Positions 6,044 through 12,402 of a DNA stretch of 12,504 bases are shown in pieces. Position numbers and translations under genes: made by a program. The first letter of the stretch is position 1. Each line of letters starts with the position of its first letter. Below the pieces are notes generated by a model that was not told where the DNA came from, did no database searches, and saw only the letters and a program-made list of their open reading frames with translations. This DNA is from Bacteroidota bacterium (GTDB lineage: Bacteria > Bacteroidota > Bacteroidia > Flavobacteriales > Weeksellaceae): contig JAEZWE010000190.1 of assembly GCA_023420435.1 (NCBI GenBank), positions 1 through 12,504 on the forward strand, written 5' to 3'.

Positions 6044-6898
6044 ATGATTAATAAATTAGCTGCATCAGAATTGGTTCTTAATGAAGACGGAAGTGTTTAC
6101 CACCTGAATCTTTTACCGGAAGATATTGCCGAAAAAATAATATTAGTAGGAGATCCGGATCGTGTCCCCAAAGTTTCCAAATATTTTGATTCTATCGAAA
6201 TCAAGAAAAATAAACGTGAATTTTACACGCATACCGGAACTTTGCGAGGCGAAAGAATTACGGTAATGTCTTCAGGAATTGGAACGGAAAACATCGACAT
6301 CGTGATGAACGAACTGGATGCTTTGGTAAATATCGATTTGAAGGAAAAAGAATTCAAAAAAGAAAAAAAATCTTTACAACTTTTTCGTTTGGGAACTTGC
6401 GGAAGCGTAAATCCTGATATTGAAGTAGATAATATGCTGGTGACACAAAATGTGGTCGGTTTGGACGGCTTGCTCCATTTTTACAGTGATTATGAATTTG
6501 AGAATGAATTTTCAAAAAATTTTTTGGAAAAATTCCCTTATGAAAAAATAAAACCGATGCTTTATTTTGCCGAATGGGATGAAGAAATTTCTCATTTTTA
6601 TGATGATGCAAAATATCATGGAAATACTGCTACTTTTCCTGGATTTTATGCGCCGCAAGGAAGACAATTGCGATTAAAAGCTTTGGATGATCAATTTTTA
6701 GAAACTTTAAATGATTTAGGCGTTTCCAACTTCGAAATGGAAACTTCCGCCATCTATGGACTTTCAAAACTTTTAGGTCATCAAGCATTGACGGTGAACT
6801 GCATCATTGCCAATCGTCGTCGTGGAGAATTTGCAGCTGATCATCACGCCTCAGAGAAAATGATGATTGAATGGGTACTTGAAAGAATCGTAAAATAA
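6044..6898 (+). CDS. Nucleoside phosphorylase, uridine phosphorylase-like
   Basis: This is an NP-I (PNP/UDP) family enzyme that cleaves a nucleoside with phosphate to the free base and ribose 1-phosphate in salvage. The 284 residues show the phosphate-site GDPDR at 36-40 and the SGIGTENI block (77-84). RLGTCGSV at 115-122 is the second core motif, and QGRQLR at 205-210 is in the place of the base-binding Gln/Arg of uridine phosphorylase. The ribose-site signature is FEMETSAIYGL at 230-240 (E231, M232, E233). It is longer than E. coli Udp (about 253 residues), with extra sequence including a lysine-rich segment near 100-110. Pyrimidine specificity is the better guess because of the QGR motif; a purine or thio-nucleoside substrate is not excluded. 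It converges with tag on a shared terminator. Confidence 0.9.
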   Translation: MINKLAASELVLNEDGSVYHLNLLPEDIAEKIILVGDPDRVPKVSKYFDSIEIKKNKREFYTHTGTLRGERITVMSSGIGTENIDIVMNELDALVNIDLKEKEFKKEKKSLQLFRLGTCGSVNPDIEVDNMLVTQNVVGLDGLLHFYSDYEFENEFSKNFLEKFPYEKIKPMLYFAEWDEEISHFYDDAKYHGNTATFPGFYAPQGRQLRLKALDDQFLETLNDLGVSNFEMETSAIYGLSKLLGHQALTVNCIIANRRRGEFAADHHASEKMMIEWVLERIVK

Positions 6899-6930
6899 AA
6901 AAAGGCTTCTGTATTTCAGAAGCCTTTTTA
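6899..6930. terminator. Bidirectional terminator shared by the phosphorylase and tag genes
   Basis: GGCTTCTG (6904-6911) pairs with CAGAAGCC (6917-6924) around a five-base TATTT loop. Five A on the left and five T on the right extend the stem and supply a U-tract in either direction. It begins right after the phosphorylase stop (6898), and the tag stop codon (6928-6930) lies inside its right edge. Confidence 0.9.
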
Positions 6931-7488
6931 TTTTTTTGAATGACAATCTACCAAATGATCGCAAACCATTCCTGTAGCCTGCATAAAAGCATACACCACC
7001 GTAGAACCTAAAAATTTGAATCCGCGTTTTTTTAAATCTTTGGATAATTGATCTGAAATTTCTGTGGTTGCTGGAACTTCTTTCAAATTTTTTGGAAAAT
7101 TGATGATAGGTTGGTGGTTTACAAAACCCCAAATATACTTTGAAAAACTTCCAAATTCTTTCTGAATTTCCTGAAATTTTTGAGCATTATTAATGGTTGC
7201 CAAAATTTTTAGTCGGTTTCTGATGATGCCTTCGTTTTGCATCAACGTTTCTACTTTTTCTTCAGAGTATTTTGCAATTTTTTTATAGTTGAATTGATCG
7301 AAAGCTTTTTTAAAATTTTCTCTCTTTTTCAAAATAATGTACCAACTCAATCCTGCTTGAAAACTTTCTAAAACCAGGAACTCAAAAATTGTCTCGTCGT
7401 CATAAACAGGTTTTCCCCACTCTTCATCATGATATTTTCTGTATAAATCATCTTTTTCGCACCAACTGCATCTTATAATTTCCTTCAT
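6928..7488 (-). CDS. tag: DNA-3-methyladenine glycosylase I
   Basis: It excises 3-methyladenine (and weakly 3-methylguanine) from alkylated DNA to start base-excision repair. The 186 residues match the Tag family length. The zinc site of E. coli Tag (Cys4, His17, His175, Cys179) maps to C7 (RCSW), H20 (YHDEEWG), H178 and C182 (DHLVDC). Residues of the base pocket are also present: Y16, W24, E41 (LVLESFQAG) and W49 (LSWY). The core ends with the QATGMVCDH segment (170-178). The ATG at 7488 gives the normal N terminus. It is single, divergent from the 11-mer repeat gene, and its stop codon is embedded in the terminator shared with the phosphorylase gene. Confidence 0.97.
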   Translation of the reverse strand: MKEIIRCSWCEKDDLYRKYHDEEWGKPVYDDETIFEFLVLESFQAGLSWYIILKKRENFKKAFDQFNYKKIAKYSEEKVETLMQNEGIIRNRLKILATINNAQKFQEIQKEFGSFSKYIWGFVNHQPIINFPKNLKEVPATTEISDQLSKDLKKRGFKFLGSTVVYAFMQATGMVCDHLVDCHSKK

Positions 7489-7505
7489 TTTTATAATTTA
7501 AAAAT

Positions 7506-7513
7506 CAAATTTA
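7506..7513 (-). promoter_or_regulatory. Candidate -7 element for tag (TAAATTTG)
   Basis: The minus strand reads TAAATTTG, matching TAnnTTTG. A start near 7499 gives a leader of about 11 nt. No convincing -33 element is present, but a cluster of dyads begins 11 bp upstream. Confidence 0.42.
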
Positions 7514-7523
7514 CATAATTTCC

Positions 7524-7558
7524 ATATAGCCTATATTTAACATAATGTTAACGTATAG
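7524..7558. promoter_or_regulatory. Two adjacent palindromes in the divergent tag / 11-mer repeat gene spacer
   Basis: ATATAG-C-CTATAT (7524-7536) is directly followed by TTAACAT-A-ATGTTAA (7537-7551), both perfect. The second sits within a longer imperfect dyad, because CTATA (7531-7535) and TATAG (7554-7558) flank it. It is placed where a dimeric regulator could act on either divergent gene. The sequence is AT-only apart from a few bases, so chance symmetry cannot be excluded. Confidence 0.4.
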
Positions 7559-7625
7559 TAGGAATAAATCTTGTTGCAAATATTTTACAAAAAATCAAAA
7601 AATTTTTAATTTAAAACAAAACATT

Positions 7626-7925
7626 ATGGACAATCAGAATTTAAACAGAGCTGAAAATGCAATAGACAAAACACAGTGGAAAATTGATAATTATGCAGAC
7701 AGAGCGAGAGATTATATCCGTGAACAACGCGAAAAAAATTTAGAACCAACTGCTGAAGGTTGGACAGAAAGAGCTAAAGCCAACATTTCTGACGCTTGGG
7801 AAGATACTAAAGATGCCGTTGCTGACGCTTGGGATAAAACAAAAAATTGGGCAGATGATGCTTGGGATGCTACAAAAGATGCCGCTCATGATGCCAAAAA
7901 TGAGATTGATAAAGCTACAAATTAG
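7626..7925 (+). CDS. Small amphipathic 11-residue-repeat protein, LEA-like, function unknown
   Basis: I do not recognise a named family. The 99-residue product is almost entirely predicted helix, very polar and acidic, with no signal peptide, lipobox, membrane segment or cysteine. Residues 57-89 are three tandem 11-mers of the form A-W-x-x-T-K-x-x-x-x-D. A degenerate unit precedes them (46-56) and another follows (90-99). Eleven-residue periodicity is the hallmark of group 3 LEA proteins and of some lipid-binding amphipathic helices. Here Trp58, Trp69 and Trp80 would line up on one helix face. I chose the ATG at 7626. An in-frame ATG at 7545 would add 27 residues rich in Lys, Asn and Cys that look untranslated, and would put the start inside a palindrome. 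The gene is monocistronic, with a strong terminator. A desiccation, stress or membrane-surface role is inference only. Confidence 0.8.
   Translation: MDNQNLNRAENAIDKTQWKIDNYADRARDYIREQREKNLEPTAEGWTERAKANISDAWEDTKDAVADAWDKTKNWADDAWDATKDAAHDAKNEIDKATN
7794..7892 (+). repeat. Three tandem 33-bp units encoding 11-residue repeats
   Basis: The units encode residues 57-67, 68-78 and 79-89. At DNA level the 11-mer GACGCTTGGGA starts at 7791 and 7824, and GATGCTTGGGA at 7857, a strict 33-bp period. The rest of each unit has diverged, so this is an old internal duplication kept in register. Confidence 0.85.
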
Positions 7926-7946
7926 TAGAAAATTATTCATAGAGAG

Positions 7947-7979
7947 GAGAATCAAAGAAATTTGGTTCTCTTTTTTTTT
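7947..7979 (+). terminator. Strong rho-independent terminator of the 11-mer repeat gene
   Basis: A 10-bp stem with one G-U pair (GAGAATCAAA 7947-7956 with TTTGGTTCTC 7961-7970) closes on a GAAA tetraloop and is followed by nine T. It is the cleanest terminator in the window, 22 bp after the stop codon. Confidence 0.92.
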
Positions 7980-8043
7980 GTAAAAATCACAATAAATTTT
8001 CTCAAAATTTTGAAAAAACGTACATTGGAGCAAACTAAAAAGT

Positions 8044-9225
8044 ATGTCTTATTATCCTTTGAACAGTATTCCGGATTATTATGGAATGGATGCGTTACTA
8101 ACTGAAGAACACAGACTTATACGTCAATCTGTAAGAGATTGGGTAGAAAGTTTTGTAATGCCAAAAATTGATGATGCAGCGCAAAATCATACCGATATTC
8201 CGGGTTTGATGAAAGAATTGGGAAATATTGGTGCTTTAGGACCATACATTCCTGAAGAATATGGAGGAGCTGGTTTGGATCAAATTTCCTACGGTTTAAT
8301 AATGCAGGAATTGGAAAGAGGAGATTCTGCAGTTCGTTCTGCAGCTTCAGTACAGAGTTCTTTGGTGATGTTTCCTATCAATGAATTTGGTTCTGAAGAA
8401 CAAAAAAGAAAATTTTTACCAAAATTAGCTTCCGGAGATATGATTGGAGCTTTTGGTTTAACGGAACCAAATCATGGTTCTGATCCAAGTTCCATGGAAA
8501 CGCATTACGAAGATAAAGGAGATTATTATTTGTTGAATGGTGCCAAAATGTGGATTACCAATGCTCCACTTTGTGACATCGCTGTTGTTTGGGCAAAAGG
8601 TGAAGACGGAAAAGTTCGCGGATTAATTGTAGAACGTGAAATGGAAGGATTTACCACACCAGAAACGCACAACAAATGGAGTTTAAGAGCTTCCAAGACT
8701 GGGGAATTGGTTTTTGCAAATGTAAAAGTTCCAAAAGAAAATATGCTTCCAAAAGTTGAAGGATTAAAAGGACCTCTTTCTTGTTTAAATTCAGCTCGTT
8801 ACGGAATTTCGTGGGGCGTTATTGGTGCAGCCATTGATTGTTATTGTACCGCTTTACAATATTCTAAAGAAAGAAAACAATTTGGAAAACCCATTGCTTC
8901 TTTCCAGCTTCAGCAAAAGAAATTAGCCGAATTTTTAACCGAAATTACAAAAGCGCAATTGCTGTGTTTGCAACTCGGAAATTTGAAAAATGCTCATAAA
9001 GCTTCACCTGCGCAAATTTCTATGGCTAAAAGAAATAATGTGAAAATTTCAATTGACATCGCAAGAGAAAGCCGACAAATGTTGGGTGGAATGGGAATTA
9101 TGGGAGAATTTCCGATGATGAGACACGCTGCAAATTTGGAATCGGTTATTACTTATGAAGGAACCCACGATATTCATCTATTAATTACAGGTTTGGATGT
9201 AACCGGAATTAATGCTTTTGGGTAA
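8044..9225 (+). CDS. gcdH: Glutaryl-CoA dehydrogenase (acyl-CoA dehydrogenase family)
   Basis: This FAD enzyme converts glutaryl-CoA to crotonyl-CoA and CO2 in lysine and tryptophan breakdown, passing electrons to ETF. Among acyl-CoA dehydrogenases, the 393 residues resemble human GCDH most closely (from memory). Shared blocks are VRSAASVQSSLVM (97-109) with R98 at the carboxylate-binding arginine position, FGLTEPNHGSDP (137-148), KMWITNAP (168-175) and LNSARYGISWGVIGA (248-262). The catalytic base is E372 in TYEGTHDIHLLITG (370-383). The order is the usual N-terminal helical, middle beta and C-terminal helical domains, complete. The ATG at 8044 gives the family-typical N terminus, with the first conserved helix near 20-40. 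Two tiny membrane-protein genes start 5 bp after its stop and probably share its transcript. Confidence 0.93.
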   Translation: MSYYPLNSIPDYYGMDALLTEEHRLIRQSVRDWVESFVMPKIDDAAQNHTDIPGLMKELGNIGALGPYIPEEYGGAGLDQISYGLIMQELERGDSAVRSAASVQSSLVMFPINEFGSEEQKRKFLPKLASGDMIGAFGLTEPNHGSDPSSMETHYEDKGDYYLLNGAKMWITNAPLCDIAVVWAKGEDGKVRGLIVEREMEGFTTPETHNKWSLRASKTGELVFANVKVPKENMLPKVEGLKGPLSCLNSARYGISWGVIGAAIDCYCTALQYSKERKQFGKPIASFQLQQKKLAEFLTEITKAQLLCLQLGNLKNAHKASPAQISMAKRNNVKISIDIARESRQMLGGMGIMGEFPMMRHAANLESVITYEGTHDIHLLITGLDVTGINAFG

Positions 9226-9230
9226 ATGAA

Positions 9231-9437
9231 ATGAGCGATAGATTTAAAATATCATTGAAGTTTTCGTTTTTACAATCTTTGCTTTTTATTGTCTTGTATT
9301 TTTTGATTGAAAGATATGGAGCAAAAGAAATTCGACTTTTGAAATATTATGGTATTTTATTTCTTTTAATTTTCTTTACTCATTTTATTGTATGGTACTT
9401 TTATCAATGGAAAACAATTAAAAAAAATGACCAATAG
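9231..9437 (+). CDS. Two-helix membrane microprotein, unknown function
   Basis: Not recognised. The 68-residue product has two predicted membrane segments (about 12-27 and 40-57), an aromatic exit (WYFYQW at 54-59) and a basic tail (KTIKKND). The loop between them holds ERYGAKEIR. Both termini carry lysines, consistent with both facing the cytoplasm. The ATG lies 5 bp after the glutaryl-CoA dehydrogenase stop. An ATG at 9226 meets a stop after two codons. Its 3' end overlaps the next gene by 11 bp in another frame, so the pair is likely translated together. Confidence 0.65.
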   Translation: MSDRFKISLKFSFLQSLLFIVLYFLIERYGAKEIRLLKYYGILFLLIFFTHFIVWYFYQWKTIKKNDQ

Positions 9438-9684
9438 TGAATTAAAAAATTGGGAAGAAACCCGATCAAAAGGAAAAACAAAATTTATTCTTACTCACGG
9501 AATTGCTTTTGGGGTAATCATGGCTGTAGTAAATGGGATAATGACCTATTTTATTGATCGGGAAAATCCTGATAAATGGAATTACATTGTATATATGTCA
9601 TTATCTTATATTCCATTAGGTTTTCTTTATTCTTTTTGGATTTGGTGGTACACTGAAAAACGTTATAAAAAATCTAAAAAATAA
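9427..9684 (+). CDS. Second two-helix membrane microprotein, unknown function
   Basis: Not recognised. The 85-residue product begins with a charged stretch (NWEETRSKGKTK), then a membrane segment at about 20-40, the polar loop YFIDRENPDKW (41-51), and a second segment at about 53-73 ending in WIWWYTEKRYKKSKK. The layout matches the preceding gene: K-x-F before helix 1, a YF-I-E/D-R loop, aromatic residues at the end of helix 2 and a lysine-rich tail. This suggests an old tandem duplication. I chose the ATG at 9427, overlapping the previous gene by 11 bp. A TTG at 9388 would only add 13 residues overlapping that gene further. A bidirectional terminator follows. Confidence 0.68.
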   Translation: MTNSELKNWEETRSKGKTKFILTHGIAFGVIMAVVNGIMTYFIDRENPDKWNYIVYMSLSYIPLGFLYSFWIWWYTEKRYKKSKK

Positions 9685-9686
9685 AA

Positions 9687-9713
9687 AAAGTGGAGTTAGC
9701 TATACTCCACTTT
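9687..9713. terminator. Bidirectional terminator between the membrane microproteins and the AddB-like gene
   Basis: GTGGAGT (9690-9696) pairs with ACTCCAC (9704-9710) around a seven-base loop, with AAA/TTT extending the stem. The plus-strand side has TTTCTTTTT after it, and the minus-strand side has a run of T (complement of 9683-9689). The last codons and stop (9696-9698) of the AddB-like gene lie inside the hairpin. Confidence 0.85.
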
Positions 9714-12401
9714 CTTTTTCTCCTCAAACGGAATTTCCGGATTCAAGATTTCTAAAATTATATTTTTGATAGAAATCATCGCATCTTGCAAATCTCCTTT
9801 CACAAATTCCAAAGGAACAACTCCCCTGTTTACTTCTGCAAAACTCCAGATTCCGTTTTGGATTTCTTTTCCTGAAAATTCGGCCATTTTTTCGGCTACA
9901 TAATTATAAATACACAATTGAATCGCCTGTTTTTTAGCATCGCTTAACAAATAATCTTCGATATTTTTATCTTCAATTTTCAGTTTTAAATCTTTGGTTT
10001 TTGCGGTTTTATAATCGATAATTCTGATGTTTCCGTTAAGTTCATCAATGCGGTCGATAAATCCGTAGAAATTAACTTTCTCTGTTTTTTCTTCGTTCAG
10101 GAAGAATTCTACATTTTCAAAATTGCTTTCCAGAGCTAAAATTTTCAATGAATTTCCGGATTTTATCAGTTCTAAATCGTAATTCAGAATAGCTTGAATT
10201 ACTTTTTTAGCGATAGATTTATGAATGAAATTCATCCCTTTTTCATAAAATTCGGGTTGATGTTTTAGGTTTTCAATTGCAATTTCAATCGCTTGATCTA
10301 TTTCTTTAATTGATTTTTCTAAATCACTTTCTAATAATAATTTACCAACAAGTTTTTCATAAATTACTTGAAGTGAATAATGAACTAAATTTCCGTAATT
10401 TCTTACCGATAATTCTTCTTCAATTTCGTTGGTTTCGCGAGTGTTCAAAACTTTATTCAGATAAAAATCTACAGGGTTATACAAATAACTGGTGAGATGA
10501 GTAGCTGAAACTCTTTCTTTCCATTTTTCAAGTTTTTGTAAAACGGAAGATGTTTTCTCAATCACGATATTTTCTTCAGAAACAGGTTCAGAAGTATTTT
10601 CTATCACAATATGCTCAATTTTATGTGAACTTTCCATTTCCATTTGTGTTATAAAACGGCTTTTTTCACCCGTATTTACACCACTTCCCAAACCATTGTA
10701 CAACAAATAAATGTTTTCTGCTTCCTGCAATAATCGGTAAAAATGATAGGCATAAATGCTGTCATTTTCCAGATAAGTATGCAATCCAAAATGATTTCTT
10801 ACATCAAAAGGAAGATACGTGTTTTGAGAATTTCCCAGCGGAAGTTTACCTTCATTCACCGAAAGCATGATGACATTTTTGAAATTCAGTAATCTGGTTT
10901 CCAAAAGTCCCATAATTTGTAATCCCTGCAAAGGTTCTCCCTGAAAATCAATCGTTTCGGAATTCACGAGCTGATTAACCAATGATTCCAAAGTATCCAT
11001 CGTGATATCAAAAGAATACGGTTCTAAATGATTAATAATCAGTTTAAAAGCGTTTTCAAAATGAGAAATATTTTCATATTGAATATCATCAATTTCATAA
11101 AATTTCAAATTTTTACAAAATTCAATGAATTGTTTTAAAAAAACTTTTCCTGAACTCGCTTTTTTCAAAAGAGAGAAATAGCTTAATTCCGAAAGATAAT
11201 CTTCAATATTAGATTTGGAGATATAAACAATATTACGTTCCTCAATGAAATTTTTAAAATTGGTTATTAAAATTTTATCATTTTCATTCGCAGGGATTTC
11301 TTCTAAAATAGGAAAAATATCGTTATAATAATAGGTGGAATCCTTTTTTTCCAACTGCTTTTGAAGGTGGAAAAGATGTTTTACCGCATTACTGAAACTC
11401 AAATTTTTTAAAGGAAAACCCATCGTTATATTGAGGTTTTCCACATTTTTTAGTGCATCCAGAGTTGCCGGAAGTAAATTTTCGTCCAGCAAAACAACCG
11501 CAGTATCGGAAAGTTCTTCGATATCATTCTTAATATTTTCAATAATTTCTGGAAGAATTTTAGTTTGGGCAATATTTCCTGAGGCTTCAAAAACTTTAAT
11601 GTTTTTTTCTTTCGAAAAATCGTTCCCAATCCAATTAAATTCACGACTTTCATTAAACTCTTTCCAATTTTTGTAGTCGCAAAGAAATTTTCCGGATTCT
11701 TGTCGTAAATCGTTCATGTAATACGAATCGGCTTGAAAAAAAACTTGCGCTTTATCCCATTGTAAAAGCGATTTTACCAATTTTTCTTCTACCGGAGTAA
11801 ATGCATTGAACCCACAGAAAATAAATTGTTTCTGAGTTTTTTCTGCAAATTTTTCAATTTTTTGACGTGCTTCTTCGTGAATCATTCCGGAAGTTGCCCA
11901 ATTTTTTTCCTGAAGTTTTTGCTTTAAAACCGGTAAAAAAACATTCATGTTTTTCCAGAAATTCAAATATTTTTTTCGGGGAACTTCTTCATCTGGGTTT
12001 AAATTTTCTGCCCAAACTTTAATGCGTTCTTCATCAAACATATATTGAAGAATTTCCGTATCGCTACTAGAAAATTTCAACATATCGTCCCAATCTTTCT
12101 GCAAGGTTGGGAACCATTTTAAGAAATTTGAAAAATCATCTTTAGGGTTAATAGTCAAACTATTATAAACCTCAAAAGCAAACAGCCAAAGTGAAATTCC
12201 TTTTATTTCCTGTTTTCCTGAAATTTCATTTATTAAATCTTCAATAGTAAAAAAATCAGGTAGAAATCCTGAATATTTTTTTTCTTCCAAAATTCTGCGA
12301 ATAAAAACAATGGGTCTTTTTCCTGGCAGAATAATGTTAAACCCCGATAAATCACGGTTTTGATGAAGTAATTCTGTAAAAATATTTTCTAAAAATTTCA
12401 A
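9696..12401 (-). CDS. AddB-like protein with inactive helicase region and C-terminal PD-(D/E)XK nuclease
   Basis: This 901-residue protein resembles the AddB/RecB-nuclease proteins that process double-strand breaks with an AddA/RecB-type helicase. The N terminus has PGKRPIVFIRRIL (26-38) where a helicase would carry Walker A, but the GKT/S signature is absent. A second conserved block, LQGLQIMGLLETRLLNFK (491-508) followed by MLSVNEGKLPLG (512-523), is the family's degenerate UvrD-like C-terminal part. The nuclease is complete: H674 (GNLVHY), E758 (ALESNFE), D783 (GFIDRID), D796 and K798 (IIDYKT), and the Q motif at 825-830 (QAIQLC). The position usually cysteine in iron-sulfur AddB (SYLYNPVDFYL, 639-648) has no Cys. 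The start is TTG at 12401, since no ATG lies between the upstream in-frame stop and this point. It follows its neighbour by one base. Confidence 0.85.
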   Translation of the reverse strand: MKFLENIFTELLHQNRDLSGFNIILPGKRPIVFIRRILEEKKYSGFLPDFFTIEDLINEISGKQEIKGISLWLFAFEVYNSLTINPKDDFSNFLKWFPTLQKDWDDMLKFSSSDTEILQYMFDEERIKVWAENLNPDEEVPRKKYLNFWKNMNVFLPVLKQKLQEKNWATSGMIHEEARQKIEKFAEKTQKQFIFCGFNAFTPVEEKLVKSLLQWDKAQVFFQADSYYMNDLRQESGKFLCDYKNWKEFNESREFNWIGNDFSKEKNIKVFEASGNIAQTKILPEIIENIKNDIEELSDTAVVLLDENLLPATLDALKNVENLNITMGFPLKNLSFSNAVKHLFHLQKQLEKKDSTYYYNDIFPILEEIPANENDKILITNFKNFIEERNIVYISKSNIEDYLSELSYFSLLKKASSGKVFLKQFIEFCKNLKFYEIDDIQYENISHFENAFKLIINHLEPYSFDITMDTLESLVNQLVNSETIDFQGEPLQGLQIMGLLETRLLNFKNVIMLSVNEGKLPLGNSQNTYLPFDVRNHFGLHTYLENDSIYAYHFYRLLQEAENIYLLYNGLGSGVNTGEKSRFITQMEMESSHKIEHIVIENTSEPVSEENIVIEKTSSVLQKLEKWKERVSATHLTSYLYNPVDFYLNKVLNTRETNEIEEELSVRNYGNLVHYSLQVIYEKLVGKLLLESDLEKSIKEIDQAIEIAIENLKHQPEFYEKGMNFIHKSIAKKVIQAILNYDLELIKSGNSLKILALESNFENVEFFLNEEKTEKVNFYGFIDRIDELNGNIRIIDYKTAKTKDLKLKIEDKNIEDYLLSDAKKQAIQLCIYNYVAEKMAEFSGKEIQNGIWSFAEVNRGVVPLEFVKGDLQDAMISIKNIILEILNPEIPFEEKKKVEYS

Positions 12402-12402
12402 T

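Noticed and set aside
6851..7132. Alternative minus-strand frame overlapping tag
   Set aside because: It lies out of frame within tag, which has all its zinc and pocket residues.
7545..7625. Longer N terminus for the 11-mer repeat protein, starting at ATG 7545
   Set aside because: The added 27 residues are Lys/Asn/Cys-rich and unlike the rest. The start would sit inside a palindrome, in a spacer that looks like promoter and leader.
7794..7892. CRISPR-like array from 33-bp spacing
   Set aside because: The period is inside a reading frame, the units are contiguous without spacers, and it encodes an 11-residue protein repeat.
7740..8033. Minus-strand 97-codon frame antisense to the 11-mer repeat gene
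   Set aside because: It runs through the terminator, and its Ile/Phe/Cys-rich repeats are the mirror of the plus-strand 33-bp repeats.
9388..9426. TTG start at 9388 for the second membrane microprotein
   Set aside because: It adds 13 residues that lie wholly within the previous gene. The ATG at 9427 gives a compact 11-bp overlap and a normal charged N terminus.
10310..11676. Small plus-strand and out-of-frame minus-strand open frames within the AddB-like gene
   Set aside because: They are shadows of the 901-codon frame.
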